Assembly (NCBI GenBank): GCA_965644295.1
Contig: CBFFRP010000342.1
Location: 107,129 to 171,128 of the forward strand
Source: Paraphysomonas bandaiensis
Taxonomy: Eukaryota; Chrysophyceae
DNA length: 64,000 bases
Reading direction: 5' to 3'
How positions within the stretch are numbered: the stretch's first letter is position 1; the number at the start of each line of letters is the position of its first letter. The notes under the pieces were generated by a model. It was not told where the DNA came from, made no database searches, and saw only the letters and a program-made list of their open reading frames with translations. Positions 11,301-22,785 of the stretch are shown one piece after another. The translations under genes and the position numbers were made by a program.

Positions 11301-13280
11301 GGCCTGAAGACACCGCTGTAAAGTGCTGGTCACTACTCGGGCACCGGTTAGTACACCCTCAGTCCGTCTAGCAATGAATGTCTTTTCTGATACACCCCCG
11401 AAAACAATACGTGCATTGTGACAATGAGGGCCATGCGAGCTGCGTGAAAGTGAGATTATTATATATTGTTCGAACAAAACACTTGTGATTAACCTGTAAA
11501 AAGCGTCATAGGAAATTTGTAGATTGAATCCCGCATTAACTTGGGCGTGGGCATTGTGTTCTCGAATGCATATCTTATAGGAGTCAGCAACGGTGTTTAT
11601 TGCTCCCGGTGACAAACTGTACGGCTCAGACTCCATAACATCCAGAGAAAGGATAAGAAGTGCGCTATCATCACCAGCGCGCTGCGCAGAAAAGTTATAT
11701 ATTACACCAATTTCTCGGCACTGCTGTATAGCTACAGACTGCGCACGAACTATACATCTACTACGCATACGAAACAACAACAACTCTTTACACTAAGCTT
11801 CTCCACCTGAATAAAGTCACCCATTGACATTGAAGAAACTGTTCCATCTTCTCCACATACTCTCAGGGTAGCTTTCGCCATTGTAAGTGAGAGTACTCCA
11901 TCAGAGGGAAAGGAGGAATGCTTGCGGAATATTCCCAGATTACCAGCCCAGGTTCCTGCATTGCGAACCTAAATATAGTTTTGATTGTTACATATATGTA
12001 GGCACATCGGAATTGCAACACTATAATAGTACCTGAGTATTAGCAATGCGCTGGAGGTGGTGTGCAGTCACAGAAAAGATACTGTGGTGATTGACTCCAT
12101 CGGCTTCCTTCCCAGCAGATGCGTTGGCATGCTTGTTGAGAAGGGCAATGAGTTCTGTCAGTGTAGCGGTAGCTCCAACACGTAGAACTCGAGTCTCGGG
12201 GTCGAATGATACAGAGTACATCTCAGGGACAGCATTGACATCAATAAATACATTATACGCATCTTCTCTGTTGTACGGCGCAGTGCCGTTCAGATACTTG
12301 GTAACGCCAATCGAAGTGTTACCACCCACCAATTGAACGGACGCATCAGTACGATAGTAGTTGGAGAGAACAGCTGATAGCTGCTCGATATTTATGGGGC
12401 GGTACCAGTGCTGAGTGGAAGAGTAAAAGTGTAGGGGGGCGGGTGTATATGTCACTTTAGAATGCACGGGATTAGTACTACTTCTGGTGCATTTGTTGGT
12501 ATGAGAATGCGTCTTCACCGTTCCACACATGTCTTCGATCGCACCATCACAGGGAAGACCAGTTGTACCGCACATGCCACGCACTGGATTACATGCTGCG
12601 CTACCAGCAGAAGAACACGACTTGAATGCCTTCAGTATAGGCTTATACCCCGTGCACCGACATATGTTGCCATCAAAATACTTTTCAAGATCTTTACCGG
12701 TGGTGGGGACTGAACCGCCTTCCTGTTGAGCAGTGTTAAGAGCATGCATGTTCGATACCCATCCGGGAGTACAATATCCACATTGCGTTCCACTATGATC
12801 CACCAATGACTGCTGTTCTTTCGAAAGGCCTGATGATATCGACCCAATACCTTCAACAGTTGTGATACGCATTCCATCATTCGTACATAATGGACGTAAA
12901 CATGAGTTCACTGATACAGTTCCCTCTGGTTTCGTTAATACCACAGTACATGCACCACATCCCCCTTCTTCACATCCAAGTTTTGTCCCTTTAAGTCCAG
13001 CTTTATCTCGTATATACGTAGCTAACAACTCCGAGGGGTTTGGATTAATTAACTTAACTTCCATTTCATTTAATATAAAAGTTAATTCATTTGACCATGG
13101 AATAGAATCCACTGAGAGAGGGCTGGAAGGGGTTGAGGGGGTCTCTGAGGGGTTGGATGAGGAGAGGCGTGTGTATGTATGATTCTTGTCGTCTCTATCC
13201 TGAAATATCCATAAAATAAATAGACAGACAAGGATAACACACGAGATGAAGAGGAGGAGAGTGATGGGATCAGATGACAT
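8316..13280 (-). CDS. Aldehyde-oxidase-like molybdo-flavoenzyme with N-terminal membrane anchor
   Basis: Nine exons on the minus strand: 13280-12033, 11968-11807, 11738-11494, 11439-11188, 11007-10869, 10770-10381, 10299-9556, 9469-9123, 9024-8316, giving about 1,411 aa. Domains in order: two [2Fe-2S] clusters (GCEEGGCGACTV; CGYCTPG with CRCTGY), an FAD domain (LVGGNTSIGVTKY), and the molybdopterin domain (GGGFGGK, CEIGQGINTK, SKAVGEP). The general base Glu of GEP is present. The two residues that define xanthine dehydrogenase are replaced: Leu follows GGGFGGK, and Met occupies the Arg880 position, as in aldehyde oxidases. Residues about 6-27 form a hydrophobic anchor absent from the usual cytosolic enzymes. 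A Cys-rich linker follows the second cluster. The exon 2/3 junction is uncertain: a 68-nt intron fits, but a one-base frameshift is also possible. Confidence 0.9.
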
Positions 13281-13715
13281 TCTTGAGATTGTCTGCTGAG
13301 AGATAAACGACAAATGAGACTATAAGACCAACAACAACAACACCGTAAGTACATGTATGTATGTATGTATGTATGTATGTATGTATGTATGTATGTATGT
13401 ATGTATGTATGTATGTATGTATGTATGTATGTATGTATGTATGTATGTATGTATGTATGTATGTATGTATGTATGTATGTATGTATGTATGTATGTATGT
13501 ATGTATGTATGTATGTATGTATGTATGTATGTATGTATGTATGTATGTATGTATGTATGTATGTATGTATGTATGTATGTATGTATGTATGTATGTATGT
13601 ATGTATGTATGTATGTATGTATGTATGTATGTATGTATGTATGTATGTATGTATGTATGTATGTATGTATGTATGTATGTATGTATGTATGTATGTATGT
13701 ATGTATGTATGTATG

Positions 13716-13749
<34 letters not shown>

Positions 13750-14191
13750 TGTATGTATGTATGTATGTATGTATGTATGTATGTATGTATGTATGTATGT
13801 GTGTATGTATGTATGTATGTATGTATGTATTTATGTATGTATGTATGTATGTATGTATGTATGTATGTATGTATGTATGTATGTATGTATGTATGTATGT
13901 ATGTATGTATGTATGTATGTATGTATGTATGTATGTATGTATGTATGTATGTATGTATGTATGTATGTATGTATGTATGTATGTATGTATGTATGTATGT
14001 ATGTATGTATGTATGTATGTATGTATGTATGTATGTATGTATGTATGTATGTATGTATGTATGTATGTATGTATGTATGTATGTATGTATGTATGTATGT
14101 ATGTATGTATGTATGTATGTATGTATGTATGTATGTATGTATGTATGTATGTATGTATGTATGTATGTATGTATGTATGTATGTATGTATG

Positions 14192-14225
<34 letters not shown>

Positions 14226-14660
14226 TGTATGTATGTATGTATGTATGTATGTATGTATGTATGTATGTATGTATGTATGTATGTATGTATGTATGTATGT
14301 ATGTATGTATGTATGTATGTATGTATGTATGTATGTATGTACATATGTATGTAAGTATGTATGTATGTATGTATGTATGTATGTATGTATGTATGTATGT
14401 ATGTTTGTATGTATGTATAGGTAGGTAGGTACTCTCTCTCTATATATGGGTATGGGTGGCCAGGGATGGATATCAGCGTATTCTTCTGTATATTGCGTAT
14501 TTCTCTGGTTGGTTATGTTAAGGTGGGGAGGGTATGGATGTGGATGTGTCCAGAGGGAGGGTGCAGCTATCTATCTATTGATCTATCTATCTATTGATCT
14601 CTCAGCTATCTGGTGGAGGGAGTTATCTATCTATCATCATCACACCATACAACATCCATC
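13281..14660. promoter_or_regulatory. Divergent upstream region dominated by ATGT repeat
   Basis: The 1.38 kb between the start codons of the aldehyde-oxidase-like gene (minus) and the transporter gene (plus). About 1.07 kb of it is the tetranucleotide tract listed next. The remaining unique DNA is about 70 bp on the left and about 230 bp on the right, including short CTCT, TATC and ATCT runs. Confidence 0.5.
13353..14420 (+). repeat. (ATGT)n tetranucleotide tract, about 1.07 kb
   Basis: Roughly 265 copies of ATGT with only a few interruptions (for example ATAT near 13718 and 14194, GTGT near 13800, TTAT near 13830, ACAT near 14341). A four-base unit has no stop codon in any phase here, which creates spurious 333-420-codon open frames on both strands. 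These are not genes. Confidence 0.97.
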
Positions 14661-16280
14661 ATGAGTGAAGGAGTATCAACATTCTCTGGTATATGCGTCG
14701 CTGTGAACATGATGATTGGTGCAGGGTTTCTTGCAATGCCATCAGCCTTATCATCCGCAGGCATCATATCCTCCATCATCATACTATCCATTATATGTTA
14801 CTGGATGATCATTACATGCACATGGGAGGGAAGGGCAGTCGTTCGAGCAGGAAGATATCTTCAAAGTGGTAGAAAAATACCAGAAGTAACTGAAGCTTTT
14901 AATTTATATTGCGGGAAATCTTGGAGGGACATATACGCTTCAGTTTTAGGGATATCTTTCATTAGTTGTTCATGGGTACTGGCTATTCTCTTTGCTCATA
15001 CACTCTCATCATCCCTCCCTTCTATATATCATCCTGAGGTTGTGTGTACAGCGGGCGATACAGACTCGATTTGCAATACCCGATACTCTATCAATGTATT
15101 TATTCTCTTTGTAATAACCACTCCACTCGCTCTTATGGATATCTCAGAACAATGGTGGATACAGAATACTCTAACGGCTATTCGTGTTATGCGCATGATC
15201 CTTATGTGTGTAACACCTTTATTGGCCTGGAGCACTGAGGCTCTACAGGTTTCGTTTCCTGTTACCTTGCAGTCGTCCTCACCTGCACCTCCTGTCCTTT
15301 TCATGGGCTCATGGTATGGTCTTGCGCAGATTTTAAGTGCGGCTATATTTTCCCAGTATCTCAACGCCAGCATCCCTATCCTTGTGGATGCCCTCAAGGA
15401 CCGCAACAATTTCATGCGTGTTCTGAAGACCACTTTCTTTTTCTGCCTTTTTTTATATATTGTCCTCTCAATTATTGTGTCCGTGCAGTTCGGAGATAAA
15501 TCGGCCAATCCATGTAACTTGAACTGGACAGGGTATCGATGGCCAGGTACTTCTAGTGAGAACTGCCCTGTGGGGTCTTTTTGCGACCTTTCCGCCCGGG
15601 CGGTAGAATTTATTGTCGTTTTTTGCCCTGCTGTGGACGTAGCAAGTGCATATCCTTTCATTGGCATCATCATGGGGAATAGCATGACTGAGATAGCCCT
15701 AGGAGTGCCTATGCGTGAGGTGACAGTGGACAGTAGTGAGAACCAGGAAAGAGGTGTCGTTTCTTTCGATGCGATTGTGACCCCTCCAGCTCATGGGGGG
15801 CATGCGGATGTTTCCCTGGGAGGGGAGGGTATGAGACACTACATGTTGCTAAATAAGGCGTTCAGATTCGCCATGAACACACTTCCAATGGTTTTGGCAG
15901 TAACTGTCACTGACTTTTCGACTGTGATTCAGGTTACAGGTGGCATATCTGTTATTATTTGCCTCGTCTTTCCAGCGTACCTGAGCCTTAAGTGCAACGA
16001 ATACATGTCTAGACACGGATGGACCTACGGGTGTGGAGAAGATATAGTGGGCGGGGAATATCTACAGTGGGTGGATGGAACAGCATACAAACCCCCGGCC
16101 TCAACTTTACATTCTGGATATGGAAGCATACCCCAACACGACCCTAGTCACTCTGCCTACAACCCAACAGCTGCGCCTCACAGTGACGAAATCATTGAAA
16201 ACCCCACTTTCAAGCGAGTGTTCTTGTGGGTGGGCGTCATCATGACGGGTGTGATCTTATATATTAGCGTTAAATTTTAG
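14661..16280 (+). CDS. Amino-acid/auxin permease-like transporter (539 aa)
   Basis: Single exon. The ATG at 14661 places MSEGVSTFSGICVAVNMMIGAG at the N-terminus, where the family has its first helix, so I prefer it to the in-frame ATG at 14613. About eleven hydrophobic helices are visible. The first has the unwound-helix pattern of the APC superfamily (NMMIGAGFLAMPSA), typical of the AAAP/SLC38-like branch that moves neutral amino acids with H+ or Na+. A long cytoplasmic loop lies at about residues 350-395 before the last helices. A hydrophilic tail (about 450-515) precedes a final C-terminal hydrophobic segment (VFLWVGVIMTGVILYISV). Substrate and membrane (plasma membrane or vacuole/lysosome) cannot be told from sequence. 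Confidence 0.75.
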   Translation: MSEGVSTFSGICVAVNMMIGAGFLAMPSALSSAGIISSIIILSIICYWMIITCTWEGRAVVRAGRYLQSGRKIPEVTEAFNLYCGKSWRDIYASVLGISFISCSWVLAILFAHTLSSSLPSIYHPEVVCTAGDTDSICNTRYSINVFILFVITTPLALMDISEQWWIQNTLTAIRVMRMILMCVTPLLAWSTEALQVSFPVTLQSSSPAPPVLFMGSWYGLAQILSAAIFSQYLNASIPILVDALKDRNNFMRVLKTTFFFCLFLYIVLSIIVSVQFGDKSANPCNLNWTGYRWPGTSSENCPVGSFCDLSARAVEFIVVFCPAVDVASAYPFIGIIMGNSMTEIALGVPMREVTVDSSENQERGVVSFDAIVTPPAHGGHADVSLGGEGMRHYMLLNKAFRFAMNTLPMVLAVTVTDFSTVIQVTGGISVIICLVFPAYLSLKCNEYMSRHGWTYGCGEDIVGGEYLQWVDGTAYKPPASTLHSGYGSIPQHDPSHSAYNPTAAPHSDEIIENPTFKRVFLWVGVIMTGVILYISVKF

Positions 16281-17115
16281 CTTTACAATACATGAATTTA
16301 TTTACGTAGTTTCTATAGTTGGATAGTGTAGCACCTGTGGAATTTAGTATAAACGTTTCCTTGTGAGGATTAGGATCTTGAAGTAGTACGTATAAAATTG
16401 AGTAATATACTAATGTCAAGTAGTACAGCACTATTACTAAGTAAAACGTATTCATTGCATCTTTGTTAGAAAGACTGTAACGTCTAAAAATCATTCCGTA
16501 TCATGGAGTGCTCCGAGAGATCAAATAAGTGAGACTTTATTGATATATGGTGGTTATACTTAATCATCATTACAAACTATATGACCTCCCATATGAACAA
16601 AATACAGAAAAAAGAATGTATATTATCAGGTTTGCGGCTTTTACTTCTAGGAGAAGGTGTTGTTGAGTTTTGCTTAAAGTTGAACAATTTTTACAAATGA
16701 GATATATTGTCATGTTCGTTGAAATATCTTGTCACATCAATTTTGGTGTGACTATTTAGTCAACTAGTTCAATAACCTCGTTGTTAGTGTTCAACAGTTA
16801 CAAGGTCGAGCTAAAGTTTTCATTCGAAAACATGTTAGTATAATCCACTCATATAACCATATAACATAATACATGCAGACTGCAGACAATGTATGAGTCA
16901 TGTTTCCGCTGCTAGGGTTTTATATTAAAAGTGACTAGTTTCAAACCATCCTTACGATAACGAAATATGGTATTCACAGAGTACATTTATTCTTAACATT
17001 AGGTAGTTTTACTTTGACTTTGTCACTATATTAATCACTAGTACTGATAGCAGACGCGCTTACCACTTAACTCTACTAATCTACCAATAAGAGACCATAC
17101 ACCAGTACTATATCC
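16281..17115. other. Intergenic between convergent genes
   Basis: About 835 bp of AT-rich DNA between the 3' ends of the transporter and helicase genes. No open frame with protein character and no clear repeat was found. Confidence 0.45.
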
Positions 17116-19779
17116 TCAGGATTGTGCATCGCCTGAATTTAGACCCCTTATAGCATTACTCTCTCTGCACGAGTCAATAAAACGCTTCCAATTATTGTCC
17201 CTATGTAATACATCTGGATTCCCAACAACGATTAGCAATGCCTTCGCTCTGGTGATTGCCACGTTAAAACGCTTGGCATTAGACACAAATCCTAAGTTTA
17301 AATTGATGTCCGTTTCAATGAATTGATGGCACGAACGAACAGTGGACATAATTATCACTAGTTTTTCTTGACCTTGGAATTGTTCACAACTTCCCACCGC
17401 AATGTCGCGAATGTTTTCATGTTTCAAAGCGGTATTGAGTTTACTAACCTGCTTTTGATATGGAGCAATGATACCAATATCGCTGCAATTCACATTATTC
17501 ACATTATTTGTTATCAACTTCTTCACGTAGGATACAATAACTTCTATTTCCGAGGAGTTGAACCAGCTCGGGCTGGATCCTTCCCGTTCATTCTTACCAC
17601 TGGTTGCATGAAATATAATAGGGAATGTAGTATTAGGAAGTTCTTGCCAACCACACATTCTATGAGTTATAGCAGTATTTCCCGACGGAATAAGCTCGTT
17701 ATCATAAAATAACTCATTAGGAACTGCAATTATACTTGGGTGACAGCGATAGCACCTAACAAGTTTCGTAATAAAGCGTGGATCGTAACCAGTGTTACCA
17801 CGCCGTTTATACAACTGACATGTGGATGACAAACGCTCCATCATAGAAAGTTCTAATCCCTTTTTCCCAGCATCTGGGTTCATGGTTGTAGGCGAGAGTT
17901 GTTTATGATCACCTGCTAGTATGAGACGACCTTTTCTCTGTCCTCGAATACATGCCATTGTCTCAGCCTCCCAAGCATATCCAGCTTCATCAAGTACTAT
18001 CATGTCAAAGTGGTTTTCCGGAATACCTATGTTGTATAATTTTCCCGCCATGGCGCAAGTAGATACGATCACAGAGAAAGCACATAGATCTTTCAGTTTT
18101 GGTAGCACATAACCACCACTCACGTCACAGTACTTACAAAAACGTTCAACGTCTTCTGGGACATCAGACCGTCCAAACGCCATCAATCGAAACATATGCT
18201 TCTGATTTAGCTGATGTGACAGACGCTGACATAATAGATTAGCAGCAGAATTGCTTGTAGCGCACACAAGCACATGCTTCTTTCTGTCCAAAACAAATTG
18301 ATGAATTAATTCAACTACGGTGACAGTTTTTCCAGTTCCTGGAGGGCCGAATATAACATATGGAATGTGCCTATATTCGGAAGCTAGTGCTGATTTGATC
18401 GCAAGTTGCTGCTCCTCATTTAAATCTCTATTGAAAAACTGCAAGTCTGGATTTGGAAGATTGGCATTATGTAAAGAAATATGTGACTGGCGTGGGAATA
18501 TCCATGAAACTCGACAATTTTTGGCCAAATCTAGAGCCTGGTGTAGTATCCTAATGGTACTCCGTGACAAAGTAAACCTGATATGGTACGTATTCGAATC
18601 TTTGTGCTTCATATGGAATAAAGAGTGAAATTTTAATAGCACATTGTCGAGCTGTATCTCGTGCACATACCCGGAATACGTTTTCGAGTCTAGCACTGCA
18701 TGAATCGCATCACCTCGAACTATAGATGGCCGCTTTTCCAATAATCCCTGGACACGTAGACGCAACAGTCCTCCGTTAGTACGTTTCAATTTGCCGTCAG
18801 GGATGTCATATATTTGAAGATTTCTCGCTACATATGATTCTTCTGCCCACAGCAGTTTGTGCTGAAATTCAAAGTATGTTTTCATGTCATTTCTCGTAAC
18901 TTCCTCCTTTACAATGAGAGAGTTGATGTCATCATCCAATTTCAATCTTCTAGGAATGGGATACCGAGAAGGTTTGCATTTGAAACTGTACATTAATAAA
19001 AGATTTACATCATTGTTGTTAAGATTGTTGCGTTCTAATACTCACGTTGACGTGTCACTACTGGGCTTCACTCCCCCATAGTCCACTTTATCTCTACCAT
19101 GAGATGACCTCACCTTCTTCTTCTTATAGGAAGATGTTGGCTTTAACAACTCCATGAGAGCCTTATTACCACATGTGAATTGGATTAAATAACAGACTGC
19201 ACATGCTTCAAACTCTAGTGTGATGATCGCATCATAGACTGCTACTTCACACGGTTGAAAGGCTATGGAAATACCAAGAGATCCCTCAGGAGGTAACTCC
19301 ATCCCCTCATAAGTGCTATCAGGTGATACTGATGTAAAACAATTATGTTTCTGATCGATATGGATAGATTGTAAGATATGTGTATGTGGACTGCTATTAT
19401 GAGCTCTTAGTATGAAAGTCTGTGTATCAAGCGGCTTTACGTATGTATTCATATGATCTGATGATATAGTGATCCCCCGTATAGTCCTCATACACTCAAC
19501 TACAGCCTGACTACTATTTGATGTCTCATGTACGTGAATAAGATCAGAGGATCGAAGTATTGGAAGTAGTTTAGTACGATTGGATAAGCCTTCTGGTTTG
19601 GGACATACAGCACGGATACGTTGAATCGATAGCGAGTCGTTGATTTGAATTAGATACTTATAGATGCTCCATACCCATGAGTCAATCATTTCATTCCTAG
19701 ATAAGGGCATGAGTCTTGTCTTCTTGATAGGATACGATAGTTCAGATATGATCGAGATGATATCGCTGTGTGTGTGCAT
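17116..19779 (-). CDS. MOV10/SDE3-like superfamily 1 RNA helicase
   Basis: Two exons, 19779-19046 and 18985-17116, join in frame across a 60-nt intron to give 867 aa. The C-terminal half has complete SF1 motifs. Walker A GPPGTGKT is at about 458-465, followed by DEAG at about 577-580, LAGDHKQLSP, CYRCHP, IAPYQKQ, CEQFQGQE, and NVAITRAK. DEAG instead of DEAA in motif II, plus an upstream beta-rich domain with SIAFQPCEVAVYDAIITLEF, matches MOV10/SDE3 rather than UPF1. UPF1's Cys/His-rich domain is absent. Family members unwind RNA 5'-3' and work with Argonaute in silencing or transposon control. The start is the first in-frame ATG. A later Met (PLSRNEMIDSW) is also possible. Confidence 0.85.
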
Positions 19780-20069
19780 GTATGTATGGATGGATGCATG
19801 TATGTGCAAGATGCCGACGCTACCCCAACACGCCCATTTTTTGGGTAGTCCCAAATCTGGACTCGATCGGATTCTAGAGTTGTGTATGGGCAGTCAGCAT
19901 CTTATTTTTTCGGAAATATATTGAAGCAACAATCCTCTATATATACTCCATATTACTGATATACAACTACGGCTGGAATACAGATAATTGTTGTCTCAAT
20001 ATATGAGGCATATTAGAACAAAAATATACGTTGAACATAGCCCACTCCTCATATATACAAATATATACA

Positions 20070-20210
20070 GAAGGTATTTAGTATAAAAGTGCCAGTTTTT
20101 ATGTATATATCCACGATTTTTAGAATAAAAACTATATTGTGGGAGTTTTTTCTAAAACTGTTACTCAGCTTCACAATGACAGCAGTGTGTGTATTGAATG
20201 CACTGCTGAT
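20070..20210 (+). repeat. Dispersed repeat (partner at 50650-50770)
   Basis: Contains AAAAGTGCCAGTTTT, TATATCC, AATAAAAA.TATAT and GGGAGTTTTTTCTAAAACT in the same order as the region at 50.66 kb. A shorter fragment (TATAAAAGTGCCAGTTTTTGTGTGAAGC) occurs in the 29-34 kb tandem units at about 31410 and 33692. It is probably a small non-autonomous mobile element. Confidence 0.6.
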
Positions 20211-21279
20211 GAGCACAGAGCATAGTCGAGCCATCAATTGATGACTGCAGACACTCTACACATGCAATACATCACATTTCATCTTCCCATATACGTGGTC
20301 TTCCCGTTCCCTGGCTGAGGGCCATGACGTTGAGTGATATCCGAATAGCATTAACGGACACAGTGGACAGAGCAACCTCATGCAACCAGATACTTATAGT
20401 TAGAGAGATATAATCACATCTACTGCATATATATAACACCAAATCTCTACATGTATATCAATGCTTTAGTTATATTTCATCACGGGTTATATGGTGGCGA
20501 TATCATCCGGTGAAAATATCTAGAATGTATTGCTAGTTGTAGCTTGCTTGTTGTAAGAAGAGGTTGTTGTTCCCTGATAAATATTAAGGAAGCTAATAAA
20601 TCAAAGTATAGATTTAATCAATGGTATCTACATGAGGGTTTGGCAATTGTACTAGAGTAACTCAAAAAAAAAATTAACCGAAATTCAAATAGCTACAACC
20701 ACTGTACATCTACCACAGAAGGGTTTTTAACGGAATAGCCATACGATGCTTCTTGTTGTCGTTAGTATCATCACAATACGCTTGACCTCTGCTACTGCAA
20801 CTGACTCGAATGTTGTACTATGTGGGGTACAAAGTACACCATCCTGATAAGTGCGACTTGCCCCTAATTCTAAATGCAATGAAATATTGAATAACTTTGG
20901 AATGACTGTCAATATCACAATTAAGATGGAAAATAGATTCTGTTCGAACCGAATATTGAAATTGAATGTTTATATTTTACCGGCGCTTGTACGAGCGTTC
21001 AGTTGAACCCAATTTAGATCAAAGAAACTAAGACAAAATTGGGAAAAGTATATATTGAGATTATCTAACTAAGTCGAAGTTGGGTGTACCATTTTGCAAA
21101 CAGAAAAGATTATGATAAACGAAGTCAATGTAGTTATGGTTGTAACGTAAAGAGGTATGATATGTAATGCTAAAAATCATGCTGATGCACGGTTATCACA
21201 ACAAGCAAGGGAAATTGTTATGTACAAAGAAAGCGAATAAAGTAAAGTAATAATATTTAAGAGGAGCCCCATTTTGACC

Positions 21280-21405
21280 TCTGAACGAAGCCACCGCAGG
21301 ACACCACTTCTCATCTATCAGCATATAGCGGGTCATGTGAATACCACCCCAGAATATCAGGGTGTCTACCCCTAGCAGCATATTGGCAAGATAATACATT
21401 CCAAG
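21280..21405 (-). pseudogene. Decayed ankyrin repeat downstream of the ankyrin gene
   Basis: On the minus strand, the sequence beyond the stop codon still aligns with the gene's repeat unit (AGACCCTCCATG, TTGCCAATATGCTGCTAGG, ACACCCTGATATTCTGGGGTGG). Substitutions and small gaps put it out of frame. The array was therefore longer, and a gap within the CCATGCCCATGGGATGAG segment created the present TGA. Confidence 0.75.
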
Positions 21406-22785
21406 TCATGGAGGGTCTTGTGAACGAAGCCACTGAAGAACATCAAAGTGGCCTCCCTCTGCAGCAACTCTGCAAATCTCTGCATCCCAAGGGCACGGTG
21501 GGTCCTGTGAGCGAAGCCACTGCAGTACATCCAGGTGACCACTCCTAGCAGCATATTGGCAAGTCCACTCATCCCATGGGCATGGAGGGTCCTGTGAGCG
21601 AAGCCACTGCAGAACATCCAAGTGTCCTCCATCTGCAGCATATTCGCAAATCAGATTATCCCTCCAAGTAGGATCCTGTGAACAAAGCCATTTCAGAACA
21701 TCCAAGTTTCCATACCTAGCAGCAAACTGGCGGGGTATTTCACCCATTGGACATGGAGGGTCCTGTGAACGAAGCCACTGAAGAACATCCAAGTGCCCAC
21801 TCCTAGCAGCATATTGGCAAGTCCACTCATCCCATGGACATGGAGGGTCCTGTGAGCGAAGCCACTGCAGTACATCCAGGTGACCACTCCTAGCCGCAAC
21901 ACGGCAAGTCCACTCATCCCATGGGCATGGAGGGTCCTGTGAGCGAAGCCACTGCAGAACACCCAAGTGTCCTCCATCTGCAGCATATTGGCAAATCAGA
22001 TTATCCCTCCAAGTAGGATCCTGTGAACAAAGCCATTGCAGAACATCCAAGTTTCCATGAATAGCAGCAAACTGGCGGGTCATTTCACCCATTGGACATG
22101 GAGGGTCCTGTGAACGAAGCCACTGCAGAAAATTCAAGTGTCCATTACTAGCTCCAGTTTGGCAAGTCCGTTCATCCCATGGACATGGTGGGTTCTGTGA
22201 GCGAAGCCACGTCAGTACATCTAGATGTCTACCAAAACCAGCGTACTGGCAAGTTAATTCATCCCATGGGCATGGAGGGTCCTGTGAGCGAAGCCACTGC
22301 AGAACATCCAAGTGTCCTCCTCCTGCTGCAGAGTGGCAAGTCCATTCATCCCATGGACATGGTGGGTCCTGTGAGCGAAGCCACTTCAAAACATCCAAGT
22401 GTCCACCAATTGCAGCAGCATTGCAAGTTTCTCCATCCCATATGTGTATAGGGTCCTCTGTATGTGCATGGTGTCTTAAGAGGTGTTTCATCTGCTGTAG
22501 TCTGCCGTATAGTGCACATGTATTCATCATCAGTGTGTATGGGCAGCCCATAGACAGAGCCCATGAGACCATTGAGTTGGTCATACAGTAGTGAGATGCA
22601 CGTGACTCAAGTCTCTCTCTGCTCTTGTCTCTCCTCCTATCAGCCATATCGTGAAGTCTCTTACTAGTCATGACCACAGGAAGAAGAGCTGCGTGTGGGA
22701 TCATAGAGATGATCAGATGCAACACATCATCGTTAAGAACAGAGATATGCGACATATATGAACACTGATGATATGATGAGGGCAT
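21406..22785 (-). CDS. F-box-like ankyrin-repeat protein (459 aa)
   Basis: Single exon with ATG at 22785. The N-terminal 45 residues (SVLNDDVLHLIISMIPHAAL, then SKRLHDMADRR) resemble an F-box helix cluster. From about residue 115 to the end, about eleven ankyrin-type units of 27-31 residues follow, each built on GHLDVLQWLRSQDPPCPWDE, and a few use PMGE or TWRDN instead. At the DNA level the units are nearly identical, indicating recent expansion or gene conversion. The repeats bind proteins; with an F-box the product would be a substrate adaptor of an SCF ubiquitin ligase, but this is inferred. The protein ends inside a repeat, so it is probably truncated relative to its ancestor. Confidence 0.8.
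   Translation of the reverse strand: MPSSYHQCSYMSHISVLNDDVLHLIISMIPHAALLPVVMTSKRLHDMADRRRDKSRERLESRASHYCMTNSMVSWALSMGCPYTLMMNTCALYGRLQQMKHLLRHHAHTEDPIHIWDGETCNAAAIGGHLDVLKWLRSQDPPCPWDEWTCHSAAGGGHLDVLQWLRSQDPPCPWDELTCQYAGFGRHLDVLTWLRSQNPPCPWDERTCQTGASNGHLNFLQWLRSQDPPCPMGEMTRQFAAIHGNLDVLQWLCSQDPTWRDNLICQYAADGGHLGVLQWLRSQDPPCPWDEWTCRVAARSGHLDVLQWLRSQDPPCPWDEWTCQYAARSGHLDVLQWLRSQDPPCPMGEIPRQFAARYGNLDVLKWLCSQDPTWRDNLICEYAADGGHLDVLQWLRSQDPPCPWDEWTCQYAARSGHLDVLQWLRSQDPPCPWDAEICRVAAEGGHFDVLQWLRSQDPP

Larger units (their letters stand above)
19780..21405. other. Intergenic with a dispersed repeat and ankyrin remnants
   Basis: About 1.6 kb upstream of the helicase. It contains a repeat copy (20070-20210) and, at its right end, decayed ankyrin-repeat sequence (21280-21405). 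The rest is AT-rich DNA without a supportable gene. Confidence 0.45.

Noticed and set aside
8316-13280. Calling the gene xanthine dehydrogenase
   Set aside because: The overall family is right, but both substrate-defining residues are of the aldehyde oxidase type.
13082-14428. Long open frames encoding repeated MYVC or IHTY peptides (also at 28762-29396 and 54062-54770)
   Set aside because: They are translations of the ATGT/CATA tracts, open in all phases because the unit creates no stop. There is no coding evidence.
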